Part shown: positions 1 through 8,828 of the stretch, piece by piece
Numbering within the stretch: the stretch's first letter is position 1
Layout of the letters: each line of letters opens with the position of its first letter
Origin: SG8-41 sp032123035
Lineage (GTDB): Bacteria > Pseudomonadota > Gammaproteobacteria > Burkholderiales > SG8-41
Direction: 5' to 3'
Assembly (NCBI GenBank): GCA_032123035.1
Contig: JAQBFV010000034.1
Location: 1-42,689 of the forward strand
Length of the DNA: 42,689 bases
Program-made: the position numbers and the translations under genes
The notes under the pieces: generated by a model
What the model was told of the DNA's origin: nothing
Seen by the model: the letters and a program-made list of their open reading frames with translations, nothing else
Database searches by the model: none

Positions 1-319
1 GCTGATCCAGAAGAAGCTCGCCGACATGCAAACCGAGATTGCCATCGGGTTGCTCGCCTGCCTCCATCTGAGCCGCCTGCGGGAGCAAGGACAGGCGAGC
101 CCGGAGATGGTGTCGCTGCTCAAGCGTAACTCCACCGGCAAGGCGCTGGATATCTCACGAGTCGCCCGGGACATGCTCGGCGGCAACGGGATTTCCGACG
201 AGTTCCACGTCATTCGGCATCTCCTCAACCTCGAAACGGTCAACACGCTCGAGGGCACGCACGACATCCACGCACTCGTACTGGGACGGGCCCAGACCGG
301 GATCTCCGCCTTCAATTGA
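1..319 (+). CDS. gcdH: Acyl-CoA dehydrogenase, probably glutaryl-CoA dehydrogenase (3' end only)
   Basis: This is the last ~105 codons of a flavin-dependent acyl-CoA dehydrogenase; the frame is open from base 2 and the gene begins outside the window. The C-terminal helical domain is clear: a Lys-Arg-Asn segment followed by KALDISRVARDMLGGNGISD, then EFHVIRHLLNLETVNTLEGT, where the Glu of the EGT motif near the end is the usual place of the catalytic base in this enzyme class. The wording of this block (NSTGKALDIARxARDMLGGNGI) is what I know from glutaryl-CoA dehydrogenases, which oxidise and decarboxylate glutaryl-CoA to crotonyl-CoA in lysine, tryptophan and aromatic degradation. Another acyl-CoA dehydrogenase is less likely. 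No partner gene is visible upstream. Confidence 0.85.
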   Translation, partial: LIQKKLADMQTEIAIGLLACLHLSRLREQGQASPEMVSLLKRNSTGKALDISRVARDMLGGNGISDEFHVIRHLLNLETVNTLEGTHDIHALVLGRAQTGISAFN

Positions 320-356
320 CGGGGCCTGCACCCCCGCCGGGCCTGGCACCGTTTTT
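319..356 (+). terminator. Weak possible terminator after gcdH
   Basis: Just after the stop codon, ACGG (319-322) can pair with CCGT (349-352) and an inner GGCC can pair with a second GGCC, leaving a bulge. A run of five T follows (352-356). The stem is imperfect, so this is only a candidate end for the gcdH transcript. Confidence 0.3.
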
Positions 357-465
357 GCGACATTGTTCCTGTTGCAGGCGAAAGTCAGTAAAACACCGGC
401 ATAAATGTCGGTAGTTTCGTCATGGGCGACGAGAGTTCGTCACGCGGCGGTACGGGCGGGGGGCT

Positions 466-1350
466 ATGTCTATTGTGCAGTGGGTCGGCGAGGCACGCAT
501 CGCGGGTTCGCCCCATTGGGCGCGCTACTTGGCGTCCGGGGTCATCACGCTGCTCTCGCTCGCCATCGTGACCGTGCTCTGGCGCGAGCTGCGGGCGATA
601 ACCGACCCCGGGCTGATCCTGCTTCTAACCGTAGCGATATCCACCTACTTGGCCGGTGGTATGGCGGGCATGTTGAGCGCGGCGATCGTGCTCATATGCT
701 CCTTTGTCCTCTTCTCGCACCCACTTTATCCCTTTCGCTACTCCGACTTGGACTGGCGCCAGATGATGGCGGTGACGATTGCGTGCCCCATGATTGCGCT
801 GATGGTGGGCTCCCTCAAGGAGCAGGTTGATCGTCTGAAGCTGGTCACCGCAGAGGCCGAGGAACTGCAGGAGGAAAATCGCCGCCTTCAATTTTCCCGC
901 GAGTCTCAGCAGATCTGTGAGCATCGCTTCCGGATGCTCGCCGAAAGCCTGCCGGACTATGCGATCTGCATGCTCGACTCCGGCGGCCGGCTCATGGGCT
1001 GGAATCCCGCCGCCGAACGGGTGCTGGGTTACACCGAGCCCGAGATTCGTGGCCAGAGCTATTCCCGGTTCTTCACGCGGGAAGACCTTTTGGCGCGCCG
1101 CCCCGACCGCCTGTTGAGCCTGGCGCACTTCTCCGGGCGAGCGGAAGGCGAGGGCTGGCTGGTGCGGAAAGGAGGCGGCCGCTTCCGGTCAACGTTTACG
1201 GTTCTGGCCATGAAGGGGCTCCAAGGCTTGCCGGGCGGCTCACTCATGGTCGCGCGGGACCTCACCGAGATCGGTGACATCCAGGATGAACTCAAGAAGG
1301 CATGGCTCCAGATCGAAGCCCTGAAATCGGGGCAAGGCCGCAGCTCTTGA
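466..1350 (+). CDS. Membrane protein with one PAS sensor domain, no output domain
   Basis: A 294-residue protein of unknown role. Residues ~20-40, ~47-63, ~66-85 and ~100-115 are hydrophobic and look like a four-helix membrane unit of the kind seen in KdpD-type (DUF4118) sensors. A charged coiled-coil linker (~117-150) follows, then a PAS domain (~152-270) with the typical LPDYAICMLDSGGRLMGWN start, a GYTEPEIRGQ segment and the closing ARDLTE strand. The chain stops about 25 residues later, with no histidine kinase, GGDEF, EAL or other output domain. The ATG at 466 follows a run of G that can act as a ribosome site. It stands alone between gcdH and a convergent gene, so its partner is not visible. 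It could be a truncated kinase or a genuine stand-alone sensor. Confidence 0.75.
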   Translation: MSIVQWVGEARIAGSPHWARYLASGVITLLSLAIVTVLWRELRAITDPGLILLLTVAISTYLAGGMAGMLSAAIVLICSFVLFSHPLYPFRYSDLDWRQMMAVTIACPMIALMVGSLKEQVDRLKLVTAEAEELQEENRRLQFSRESQQICEHRFRMLAESLPDYAICMLDSGGRLMGWNPAAERVLGYTEPEIRGQSYSRFFTREDLLARRPDRLLSLAHFSGRAEGEGWLVRKGGGRFRSTFTVLAMKGLQGLPGGSLMVARDLTEIGDIQDELKKAWLQIEALKSGQGRSS

Positions 1351-1526
1351 CCTGGGCCGTTTTGACTTCGGCTACCCATTCCGGAGCGGTAGGGCGTCGG
1401 GGCGACTTACAAATGATGAAAGAGGGTCGCCTGCTTGCTCAGGTTCTAATTTGACATAATATACATTATACGCACTGCGGTATCGTGCGTTCCCCAGCCC
1501 CACATCTCCCTCGGCCTTCGCATCCC

Positions 1527-2168
1527 TTACTGCTTCGCACCCGCCCTGAGCAGCGTTTCGGCCACCTCACGCCGCCCGTGCGCGATGGCCACTTCGAGCG
1601 GCGTATAGCCCGCCTCGGTCTTGTGGTTGATGTTGGCGCCGTGCTTCAGTAGCAGCAGCACCATCGCCAAATGTCCCTCCCGCGAAGCCATCATCAGCGC
1701 CGTGGTTCCATTTGCAGCCTCCGCATCGATCTTGGCACCGGCCTTGAGCAACAGTCGGGCGATCTCAACTCTATTCCGGGCTGCGGCGTAGCTCAGCGGT
1801 GTCCAGCCCGATTGGTCAACGGCAGCGCCTTTGGCCAGTAACTGCTGCACGATCTCGACGTGGCCGCTAAACGCCGCCAGCATCAACGCCGTCTCTCCAT
1901 GGGCGTTGCGGGCATCGAGCTTTGGCCGCGCAACGAGCAGGGTCTTGACCACCGCCGGCTTACCGTTCCTCGCCGCAAGTGTCAGCAACGGCTCGCCGCT
2001 GGGCCCTACGCTGTTCACATCCACCCCACGCTTGAGCAGCGCTGCGACGGTCTCGTGATCGTCCAGTTCGATAGCTTGCAGCATCTCGTCGTAGACGCCG
2101 GCCTGTGCACCCGTAACCGTGGTCAGGGCAAAAACAAGCAGGATTTTCTTCAGACGAAGGATGAGCAT
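1527..2168 (-). CDS. Secreted ankyrin-repeat protein
   Basis: About 213 residues. The chosen start (2168) opens a good signal peptide: MLILRLKKILLVFALT followed by small residues ending AQA. The upstream ATG would put a charged stretch in front of it and overlap tatD. The mature part is made of about six ankyrin repeats of ~33 residues, visible as repeated GETALMLAAFSGHVEIVQQL-type units (GxTALMxAxxxGHxxxVxxLL). Ankyrin repeats bind other proteins; bacterial periplasmic members are often linked to stress tolerance, but nothing here fixes the partner. It begins seven bases after the tatD stop, so it is probably the last gene of the long fab-tatD transcript. Confidence 0.85.
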   Translation of the reverse strand: MLILRLKKILLVFALTTVTGAQAGVYDEMLQAIELDDHETVAALLKRGVDVNSVGPSGEPLLTLAARNGKPAVVKTLLVARPKLDARNAHGETALMLAAFSGHVEIVQQLLAKGAAVDQSGWTPLSYAAARNRVEIARLLLKAGAKIDAEAANGTTALMMASREGHLAMVLLLLKHGANINHKTEAGYTPLEVAIAHGRREVAETLLRAGAKQ

Positions 2169-2175
2169 ATAATTA

Positions 2176-2937
2176 TTACACTTTGAATAATCGAAAGAAA
2201 TTCTCTGTCGTTTTGGCGGCAACCTCTGCTAGTTCAGTGCCGCGGAAGCGCGCAATCTCCTCGGCAACATACCGTACCAGGGCCGGCTCATTGGTTTTGC
2301 CGCGATAAGGGACCGGAGCAAGGTACGGCGAATCCGTTTCGACCAACATGCGCTCGAGGGGGACCTGCTTCGCGACCTCACGCAGGGCATGGGCATTTTT
2401 GAACGTCACAATGCCCGAAAACGAGATGTAGAAACCAAGATCCATCGCAGCCTGGGCGGATTCCCAGTCCCCCGTAAAACAATGCATGACGCCCCCGACC
2501 TCGCCCGCGTCCTCCTCGCGCATGATTCGCAGCGTGTCCGCAGCGGCGTCACGGGTGTGAATAACCAGTGGCTTTCCGCAGCGGCGCGCAGCCCGAATGT
2601 GTGTGCGAAAACGCTGCCGCTGCCACTCGCAGTCTTCCTTGATCCGGTAGTAGTCAAGCCCGGTCTCCCCGATGGCCACGATCTTCGGATGGTTTGCGAG
2701 CCCGACGAGTTCCTCACCGCCCGGCTCGGGCACATCAGGGTAATCCGGGTGAACCCCGACCGAACCGTAGATGTGCTCGAAGCGCTCGGCAATCGCCCGG
2801 ACCTGGGGAAAATCTTGGAGCGTCACGCTAATGCAAAGCGCGTGGGACACCTGGTTCTCCTTCATCGCCGCAATGACCGCGTCCAATTTGCCTGCAAGCT
2901 CCGGGAAATCGAGATGGCAGTGCGAATCGACGAGCAT
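2176..2937 (-). CDS. tatD: TatD family metal-dependent DNase/hydrolase
   Basis: 253 residues, normal for the family. TatD proteins are TIM-barrel metal hydrolases, usually with 3'-5' exonuclease or deoxyribonuclease activity. The metal-binding signature DSHCHLDFPEL is at residues 4-14, followed by IHTRDA, MHCFTGDWE and the C-terminal ETDSPYLAPVPYRGK block, so all ligand positions appear intact. A far longer open frame runs upstream to ~3438, but it overlaps holB. The start at 2937 places the HCH motif at the right distance and overlaps the holB stop by one base (TGATG), indicating translational coupling. A PilZ-protein gene that often lies between holB and tatD in related bacteria is absent. 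Confidence 0.95.
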   Translation of the reverse strand: MLVDSHCHLDFPELAGKLDAVIAAMKENQVSHALCISVTLQDFPQVRAIAERFEHIYGSVGVHPDYPDVPEPGGEELVGLANHPKIVAIGETGLDYYRIKEDCEWQRQRFRTHIRAARRCGKPLVIHTRDAAADTLRIMREEDAGEVGGVMHCFTGDWESAQAAMDLGFYISFSGIVTFKNAHALREVAKQVPLERMLVETDSPYLAPVPYRGKTNEPALVRYVAEEIARFRGTELAEVAAKTTENFFRLFKV

Positions 2938-3947
2938 CACGCCGTCTGCCCCGTCAGCGTGGTGCGCAGCAGAGCGGCGTAGCACAGCAGAAGCTGCTCG
3001 AGGAACAAGCGGGGATTCAGTGGATGATTGATGACCCGCTGCCAACCCAGCATCTGGCGATGGAAGTGCAGCGTTTCCAGCGGGCCGGCGCGGCGTGCGG
3101 CCCGTGCTACGGCGTCCACGAAGTCCGGGTTGTAGCGCGCCCTGCCGCCACAACCGTGCAAGACCATGTCGTAGGACCACTGCTGCAGCCATTTCACGAC
3201 ATCTGGCACGGGAAAATCGCGCAGCTGCTCGGCTGAACGCAGGGGGTCGAAATCGACCGACGCAATCGCCCCGATGAATGCAGCGCGTTGCGCCCAATAT
3301 TCGGCGTTCAAGCGCGCTGCCGCTACCGGCGCCCTGCCCGCTTGCGCAAGGGCCAAGTCGGGGTTGGAGGCACCCTGCTCCGCCAGCCATGCGTGCGCCG
3401 TTTCGCGGTCCGGCAGCGGCAGAACGACTTGCCGGCACCGACTTTTGATCGTGGCCAGGAGCTGATGCCAGCGATGCGAAACAAGCAGAAAGTAAGTGGC
3501 AGGCGGCGGCTCCTCTAGATTCTTCAGGAGCGCATTCGCCGCGCTAGGATTCAGCGCCTCGGCCGGGTGAACTACGATGACCTTGGCGCGGCCGCGATGG
3601 CTCGACAGGTTCACGAACTCCGCCAGCGCCCGCACCTGGTCAACACTGATCTGAACGCTCGCCTTTTTTTTATCGCCCCCCTCCTCTACGTCTGGCTCAG
3701 CGAGGCTTTCCGGCTGGACCAGCTGCAAATCCGGATGGCCGCGTTGCTCGACCCAATCACAAGCGGTGCAGCGGCCGCACGCCATCCCCTGCCCGTCTGA
3801 CCGCTCACACAACAGAGCCTTGGCGAGCGCCTGCGCGAACTCAAGCTTGCCGATACCGGCCGGCCCTCGAATCAGCAGCGCGTGGGGAAGCCCTGCTCCC
3901 TCCGCTAGGATTCGTCGGAGTTCCAACTGGTGCCATGGCAAACTCAT
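2937..3947 (-). CDS. holB: DNA polymerase III subunit delta'
   Basis: 336 residues. Delta' is a fixed subunit of the clamp loader that places the beta sliding clamp on DNA. An AAA+ fold is evident: a P-loop-like IRGPAGIGKLEFAQALAKAL at ~25-44, then a zinc-binding cluster of four cysteines (CERSDGQGMACGRCTAC, ~47-63), a Walker-B-like region ending HPAEALNPSAANALLKNLEE, and the sensor-1 segment around TIKSRCRQV. It lies between tmk and tatD in the usual order. A 22-base gap separates it from the upstream tmk stop, and it is coupled to tatD through a TGATG overlap. Confidence 0.94.
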   Translation of the reverse strand: MSLPWHQLELRRILAEGAGLPHALLIRGPAGIGKLEFAQALAKALLCERSDGQGMACGRCTACDWVEQRGHPDLQLVQPESLAEPDVEEGGDKKKASVQISVDQVRALAEFVNLSSHRGRAKVIVVHPAEALNPSAANALLKNLEEPPPATYFLLVSHRWHQLLATIKSRCRQVVLPLPDRETAHAWLAEQGASNPDLALAQAGRAPVAAARLNAEYWAQRAAFIGAIASVDFDPLRSAEQLRDFPVPDVVKWLQQWSYDMVLHGCGGRARYNPDFVDAVARAARRAGPLETLHFHRQMLGWQRVINHPLNPRLFLEQLLLCYAALLRTTLTGQTA

Positions 3948-3969
3948 CTCCGAGAGTTCCTAATAGTTT

Positions 3970-4590
3970 TCATTTAGAACAAATACTTAAAAAAATCCGT
4001 TCAAGTGTTTTATGAATTCCAGCCACCGGCCTGTTTGCATCGACGACATGCATCCTATGGGGTGCCTCGCGCGCGCGCTCCAGATAGGCTTGCCGTGCCC
4101 TCTCGTAGAAGCCAGCCCGCTCGCGCTCGAAGCGATCGGGGCTTTTGCCGCGAGCTGCCCGAGCCAGTCCCACATCGGGGGCAACGTCGAAAAGCACCGT
4201 GGCATCGGGCTGCAAGTCGTCCTGCGCCCAATGCTCGAGTTGCGCGATTTTCGACCAGGAAACTCCACTCCCACCAGACTGATAGGCGTAGGTGGCATCG
4301 GTAAAACGGTCGCACAGGACCCAGGCCCCACTCGCCAGGGCGGGTTCGATCACCTTGTCGATGTGTTCGCGCCGCGCGGCGAACACCAGGAGCGTTTCCG
4401 TCTCGGGATGCAGCGTCGCTTCGCCATGCAATACCAGTTCGCGCAGGCTCTCGCCAATCGCCGTGCCGCCTGGTTCGCGTGTCACCGTGACGCGGATTCC
4501 ACGCTCGCTCAGAAAGCGGGCGAGCCACTCCAGGTGCGTGCTCTTGCCGGCTCCGTCAATTCCTTCGAGCGTGATGAAGCGTCCGCGCAT
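3970..4590 (-). CDS. tmk: Thymidylate kinase
   Basis: 206 residues, standard length. It phosphorylates dTMP to dTDP with ATP, the last specific step toward dTTP. The P-loop EGIDGAGKSTHLEWLARFL lies at ~9-27, the DR(Y/F)-type motif is seen as CDRFTDATYAYQ, TREPGGTAIGE carries the family-specific Arg-Glu-Pro-Gly-Gly, and a LID-like region follows the RAARGKSPDRFE segment. The start overlaps the mltG stop by one base (TGATG), so the two are probably translationally coupled. Confidence 0.95.
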   Translation of the reverse strand: MRGRFITLEGIDGAGKSTHLEWLARFLSERGIRVTVTREPGGTAIGESLRELVLHGEATLHPETETLLVFAARREHIDKVIEPALASGAWVLCDRFTDATYAYQSGGSGVSWSKIAQLEHWAQDDLQPDATVLFDVAPDVGLARAARGKSPDRFERERAGFYERARQAYLERAREAPHRMHVVDANRPVAGIHKTLERIFLSICSK

Positions 4591-5594
4591 CAGCGTTTTC
4601 CCGATCGCTGATATTTTGTCACGGCGCGCTCATGCTCGGTCAACGTGCGGGAAAAGTGCGACGACCCGTCACCTCTGGACACAAAGTACAGCACATCGCT
4701 CCCTGCGGGATTGAGCGTCGCCGCGAGCGATGCCAGACCCGGCATAGCGATGGGCGTCGGCGGCAGGCCGCCACGCGTGTAGGTGTTGTAGGGTGTGTCG
4801 GCGACGAGATCGCGCTTGCGAAGATTGCCGTCGAATGTCTCCCCGAGCCCGTAGATCACAGTGGGGTCCGCTTGTAACAGCATGCCCTTGCGCAACCGGT
4901 TTACGAACACCGTGGCAACCAGTGGACGGTCTTCGCCTCGTCCGGTCTCCTTTTCCACGATCGAGGCCAGGATCAACGCCTCGTACGGCGTCGCCAGTGG
5001 CAGGCCGGATGCGCGGCCCTCCCACTGGCTGGCAAGGTGGTGTTGCATCAGTCGATGGGCCCGCCGCAAGACCGCGAGATCGATGGCGCCTTCGGTGAAA
5101 TAGTACGTATCCGGAAAGAACCAGCCCTCAGGTGAAGTCTCGCTGATCGACAGCCGCTCCAGGATCTGCGCATCCTGCAATGCGGTGGTTTCATGCCTCA
5201 CTTTAGGGTGCTCGTCGAGGAGCTTTCGCATCTGCCTGAACGTCGCTCCCTCGGTAAACGTGATCGCCATCAAGGTGACGTCACCTCGGGCGATTTTCTG
5301 CAACAGCGCGTAGGGCGTGAGCCCCGCCTTGAACTCGTAACTGCCCGCCTTGATCCTGTCGGCACGGCCGAGGATACGGCCGAGCAGGACGAACGCCGCC
5401 GGGCGGTGGAGCACACCCGCGTCAGCCATCTGCCGCGCCGCGCTCTTGAGACTGCTGCCCGACTTCAGACTGAACTGCACCGGTGCCGCACCAATGGGCA
5501 GCGGGCTTCTCGCGTAGTAGAACAGCGCGCCCGCAGCCAGGCCGCCTCCGAGCACGGCCGCACCGAGCGACAGGACCAGAACCTTCTTAATCAT
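4590..5594 (-). CDS. mltG: Endolytic murein transglycosylase MltG
   Basis: About 334 residues. MltG is an inner-membrane lytic transglycosylase that cuts nascent glycan strands and is thought to set their length. Residues ~5-27 form an N-terminal membrane anchor (VLVLSLGAAVLGGGLAAGAL), followed by a LysM-like segment and the catalytic YceG domain. The signature ILASIVEKETGRGEDRPLVA holds the expected catalytic glutamate, with NRLRKGMLLQADPTVIYGLG and the NTYTRGGLPPTPIAMPG block after it. I chose the ATG at 5594 (MIKKVLVL) because it starts right before the anchor; it overlaps the pabC stop by eight bases. The pabC-mltG-tmk-holB order is widespread in proteobacteria. Confidence 0.94.
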   Translation of the reverse strand: MIKKVLVLSLGAAVLGGGLAAGALFYYARSPLPIGAAPVQFSLKSGSSLKSAARQMADAGVLHRPAAFVLLGRILGRADRIKAGSYEFKAGLTPYALLQKIARGDVTLMAITFTEGATFRQMRKLLDEHPKVRHETTALQDAQILERLSISETSPEGWFFPDTYYFTEGAIDLAVLRRAHRLMQHHLASQWEGRASGLPLATPYEALILASIVEKETGRGEDRPLVATVFVNRLRKGMLLQADPTVIYGLGETFDGNLRKRDLVADTPYNTYTRGGLPPTPIAMPGLASLAATLNPAGSDVLYFVSRGDGSSHFSRTLTEHERAVTKYQRSGKR

Positions 5595-6399
5595 CTTTTT
5601 CCTCGAGCCACGCTTGCACACGCGTCATACCGGGACCCGGCCGCAGCGTCCGTCCCTCGATATCCCGAACGGCCCACGCCCCGATCACGCTGTTCACCAG
5701 TATCAGCTCCCGTGCCCCGAGCACACGGTCCAGGGTCAGCGGCTCGACGCGGCAGGTCACACCGTGCCCTGTCGCGGCCGCCAAAATGCGCTCGCGCGTT
5801 ACGCCCGCTACACCGCACTTCGATAACTCCGGCGTCACGAGACCGTTTTCATCAACCATGAACAGATTGGTCATCGTTCCGCCGACCACGTTCCCTTCCG
5901 TATCGAGCATCAAACCCTCCGCCACCGCAGGATCGCTCCACTCCGAGCGCGCGATCACGTTCTCGAGGCGGTTGAGATGCTTGACCCCTGCGAGCCGTGG
6001 CTGGGCCGCGACTCGTGTGCGGCACACGTGGATGTGCACTCCGCCGCGGGCAAACTCTTCCGGATAGCGCAAGCGGGGGCTGGCCATGACGACGCGCGTC
6101 GGCACCGGGTTTTGCGGCGGCGCGAAGCCGCGCTCGCCGCTGCCCCGCGTCACAATGACTTTGACGATACACTCTCTTTGCGCAGCCGACACGCGTATCA
6201 CCTCTTCGGCCAACACGGCTTCCACGGGACACGGCAAAGCCAGCGCCGCGCAGTCTTGCGCCAGCTTGCGGGATTGGAAACGCCAATTGTGCGCCCGGCC
6301 GTCCGTTACCAGAAAGGTACGGAACACGCCATCGCCATAAGCCAGTCCGCGGTCGGTCACGACGACTTGGTCGGTCGCCGCGCCGTTGACGAGAATCAT
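5587..6399 (-). CDS. pabC: Aminodeoxychorismate lyase
   Basis: 270 residues. A fold-type IV PLP enzyme that removes pyruvate from 4-amino-4-deoxychorismate to give p-aminobenzoate for folate. The start ILVNGAATDQVVVTDRGLAY and GDGVFRTFLV are typical. The PLP lysine is in GVKHLNRLENVIAR, and the EGNVVGGTMTNLF block binds the cofactor phosphate, as does the downstream GVTRERIL region. Branched-chain and D-amino-acid aminotransferases share the fold, but length and placement between fabF and mltG favour PabC. It sits about 30 bases after the fabF stop. Confidence 0.93.
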   Translation of the reverse strand: MILVNGAATDQVVVTDRGLAYGDGVFRTFLVTDGRAHNWRFQSRKLAQDCAALALPCPVEAVLAEEVIRVSAAQRECIVKVIVTRGSGERGFAPPQNPVPTRVVMASPRLRYPEEFARGGVHIHVCRTRVAAQPRLAGVKHLNRLENVIARSEWSDPAVAEGLMLDTEGNVVGGTMTNLFMVDENGLVTPELSKCGVAGVTRERILAAATGHGVTCRVEPLTLDRVLGARELILVNSVIGAWAVRDIEGRTLRPGPGMTRVQAWLEEKDD

Positions 6400-6426
6400 T
6401 GGCTGAATGGGCCGCGGAGAGCGGCG

Positions 6427-7665
6427 TCAGATGTTCCGGAACACCAGGCTGCCGTTGGTGCCGCCGAATCCGAACGAGTTGGACAATACGACGTCAATCT
6501 TCATCTTACGTGCCGTGTTCGGGACGTAATCGAGGTCGCACTGCGGGTCCCGGTTGAACAGATTGATGGTCGGCGGCGCGACCTGATCGCGCACCGCCAG
6601 AACTGAAAACACGGACTCGACGCCACCGGCCGCGCCCAGAAGATGCCCGGTCATCGACTTGGTCGAGCTTATGGCAACCTTTTTCGCATGGTCGCCGAAG
6701 CAATTCTTGATCGCGATGGTCTCCGCCATGTCACCCAACGGCGTCGAGGTACCGTGCGCGTTGATGTAATCGATCTGGTCGAGATTGAGGCCGGCATTTT
6801 TGGCCGCGTTCGCCATACACCGCACCGCGCCGGCACCGTCCTCGCTGGGCGCTGTTATATGATTCGCGTCCGCGCTGACGCCGTAACCGGCCAGCTCACA
6901 GTAGATCCGCGCTCCACGTGCTTTTGCATGCTCGTACTCCTCGAGCAGCAGAACCCCCGCGCCCTCCCCCAGGACGAACCCGTCGCGGTCCTTGTCCCAT
7001 GGCCGGCTGGCGGTCGCCGGATCGTCGTTGCGGGTGGACAGCGCCCGCGCCGCGCAAAATCCGCCGACTCCCAGCGCACAGATACAGGCTTCAGAGCCGC
7101 CCGCGACCATCACGTCCGCCTCGCCGTAGTCGATGTGACGGGCCGCTTCGCCGATCGAGTGATTGGCAGTGGTGCAGGCAGTTACCAGCGCGAGGTTCGG
7201 CCCCTTCAGGCCATACATGATCGAAAGCTGACCGGAGATGAGATTGATGATCGACCCCGGCACGAAGAAGGGGGAGATCTTCCGGGGTCCGCCGGCAAGC
7301 AGCGCATTATGCGTATCCTCGATCATCGGTAACCCACCGATTCCCGAGCCAATGCAGACTCCGACCATTTCCCGATTCTCGCGGTCAAGATCGAGACCGG
7401 AATCCTTCAAGGCCTCGACGGCAGCGGCGAGACCGTAATGGATGAACGTGTCGAAACGGCGGATTTCCTTGGCAGATATATAGCGGGTTGGGTCGAACCC
7501 CTTCACCTCGCCCGCGATGTTGGAGGCGTAAGCGGAGGCGTCAAAACGGGTGATGCGCGCAATTCCGGATTTCCCGGCAACGATGTTCGACCAGGCTTCG
7601 GGGACCCCGATTCCGACCGGTGAAACGATGCCGAGCCCGGTGACGACGACTCTGCGTCTGGACAA
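6427..7665 (-). CDS. fabF: 3-oxoacyl-ACP synthase II
   Basis: 412 residues. KAS II elongates acyl-ACP with malonyl-ACP in fatty acid synthesis. The N-terminus RRRVVVTGLGIVSPVG is classic. The catalytic triad is visible: the nucleophilic Cys in LVTACTTANHSIGEA, the first His in NAHGTSTPLGD and the second His in SMTGHLLGAAGG, plus the late NSFGFGGTNG loop. The gene directly follows acpP, leaving only 25 bases between them, the usual pairing in proteobacteria. Confidence 0.97.
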   Translation of the reverse strand: MSRRRVVVTGLGIVSPVGIGVPEAWSNIVAGKSGIARITRFDASAYASNIAGEVKGFDPTRYISAKEIRRFDTFIHYGLAAAVEALKDSGLDLDRENREMVGVCIGSGIGGLPMIEDTHNALLAGGPRKISPFFVPGSIINLISGQLSIMYGLKGPNLALVTACTTANHSIGEAARHIDYGEADVMVAGGSEACICALGVGGFCAARALSTRNDDPATASRPWDKDRDGFVLGEGAGVLLLEEYEHAKARGARIYCELAGYGVSADANHITAPSEDGAGAVRCMANAAKNAGLNLDQIDYINAHGTSTPLGDMAETIAIKNCFGDHAKKVAISSTKSMTGHLLGAAGGVESVFSVLAVRDQVAPPTINLFNRDPQCDLDYVPNTARKMKIDVVLSNSFGFGGTNGSLVFRNI

Positions 7666-7690
7666 TTTGACTCCGGACCGAAACGGGGTC

Positions 7691-7930
7691 TCAGCCCTTG
7701 GAATGGGCCTTGATGTAATCGACCGCCTGCTGAACGGTCCCGATCTTCTCGGCCTCCTCGTCAGGAATCTCGGTCTCGAACTCCTCTTCCAGCGCCATCA
7801 CAAGTTCCACGGTGTCGAGAGAGTCCGCGCCGAGATCGTTCACGAACGAGGACTCGTTCTTGACATCTGCCTCATTGACGCCTAGCTGCTCGGCAACAAT
7901 CTTCTTGACGCGTTGCTCGAAATTTTCCAT
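7691..7930 (-). CDS. acpP: Acyl carrier protein
   Basis: 79 residues, strongly acidic. It carries growing acyl chains on a 4'-phosphopantetheine arm attached to the Ser of the GADSLDTVELVMALEEEF motif (DSL), which is intact. The EKIGTVQQAVDYI segment forms the last helix. An AAGGGGAT ribosome site lies just before the ATG. The 151-base gap to fabG upstream is the largest within this operon and would leave room for a separate acpP promoter, as expected for such an abundant protein, although I did not find a convincing one. Confidence 0.97.
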   Translation of the reverse strand: MENFEQRVKKIVAEQLGVNEADVKNESSFVNDLGADSLDTVELVMALEEEFETEIPDEEAEKIGTVQQAVDYIKAHSKG

Positions 7931-8081
7931 TCAAATCCCCTTTCTTTCGGATCTGTCGTGTTCTCAATATTGAACCAAAATCCGCCTGAAATCCGTTGCG
8001 GCTCTGGCGTGGGAATTCTGGGCCGTTATTCTACCAGATTAGGCCTCTGCAAAAAGTGTTTTGAATTCAAGGGTTGAAGTC

Positions 8082-8828
8082 CTATTCCATATGCATGCCG
8101 CCGTTCACGTGCAGGGTACAGCCGGTGATGTAGGCAGCGCCCGGCGATGCGAAAAACAGCGCGGCCGCTGCGATGTCCCCGGGCTCGCCCAGACGCCCGA
8201 GAGGTATCTGCTTGATGAGCGCCTCGCGCTGTTCCCCCGGCAGCGCGCGGGTCATGTCCGTATCGATGAATCCCGGTGCAATGCAATTGACGGTGACATT
8301 GCGGCTGCCCACTTCGCGCGCGAGCGACTTGGAAAAGCCAATGATCCCCGCTTTAGCCGCAGCGTAATTGGTCTGCCCCGCATTACCGGTTACGCCAACA
8401 ATGGAGGTGATATTGATTATCCGACCGAAGCGAGCTTTGATCATGGCGCGCAACACCAGCTTCGAGACGCGATACACCGACTTTAGATCGGTCGCCATGA
8501 TCTCGTCCCAATCCTCGTCCTTCATGCGTAGCAGGAGGTTGTCACGCGTGACCCCGGCGTTGTTCACCACAATGGCGATATCGCCGAACTGTTGTTGTGC
8601 GTGCCCGACGACGGACTCGACACTCGCGGCGTCGTTGACGTTCATGACAACGCCCTCGCCCTTGACGCCTGCCGCCGTGAAGTCGCGGGAGAGACCCTCA
8701 GCCCCCGCGACAGAGGTCGAAGTTCCGATCACTGCGGCACCCTGCTTGCCGAGCTCCAGCGCAACCGCTTTGCCGATACCGCGCGAGGCGCCGGTGACCA
8801 GCGCAACCTTGCCCTCTAGGATACTCAT
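8082..8828 (-). CDS. fabG: 3-oxoacyl-ACP reductase
   Basis: 248 residues. An NADPH-dependent short-chain dehydrogenase that reduces beta-ketoacyl-ACP to the 3-hydroxy form. The cofactor loop TGASRGIGKAVALELG (~13-28), the NNAGVTRDNLLLRMKDEDW block specific to FabG, and the Ser-Tyr-Lys catalytic set (INITSIVGVTGNAGQTNYAA with Lys following) are all present. The last residues GGMHM are typical. Its start overlaps the fabD stop by four bases (ATGA). Confidence 0.97.
   Translation of the reverse strand: MSILEGKVALVTGASRGIGKAVALELGKQGAAVIGTSTSVAGAEGLSRDFTAAGVKGEGVVMNVNDAASVESVVGHAQQQFGDIAIVVNNAGVTRDNLLLRMKDEDWDEIMATDLKSVYRVSKLVLRAMIKARFGRIINITSIVGVTGNAGQTNYAAAKAGIIGFSKSLAREVGSRNVTVNCIAPGFIDTDMTRALPGEQREALIKQIPLGRLGEPGDIAAAALFFASPGAAYITGCTLHVNGGMHME

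Noticed and set aside
1451..1475. TTGACA and TATAAT-like words in the gap after the PAS gene
   Set aside because: The spacing between boxes is wrong on both strands and no gene lies in position to use them.
2938..3438. Long N-terminal extension of tatD
   Set aside because: It lies fully inside holB in another frame, is Arg/Ala-rich without domain features, and the HCH motif expects a start at 2937.
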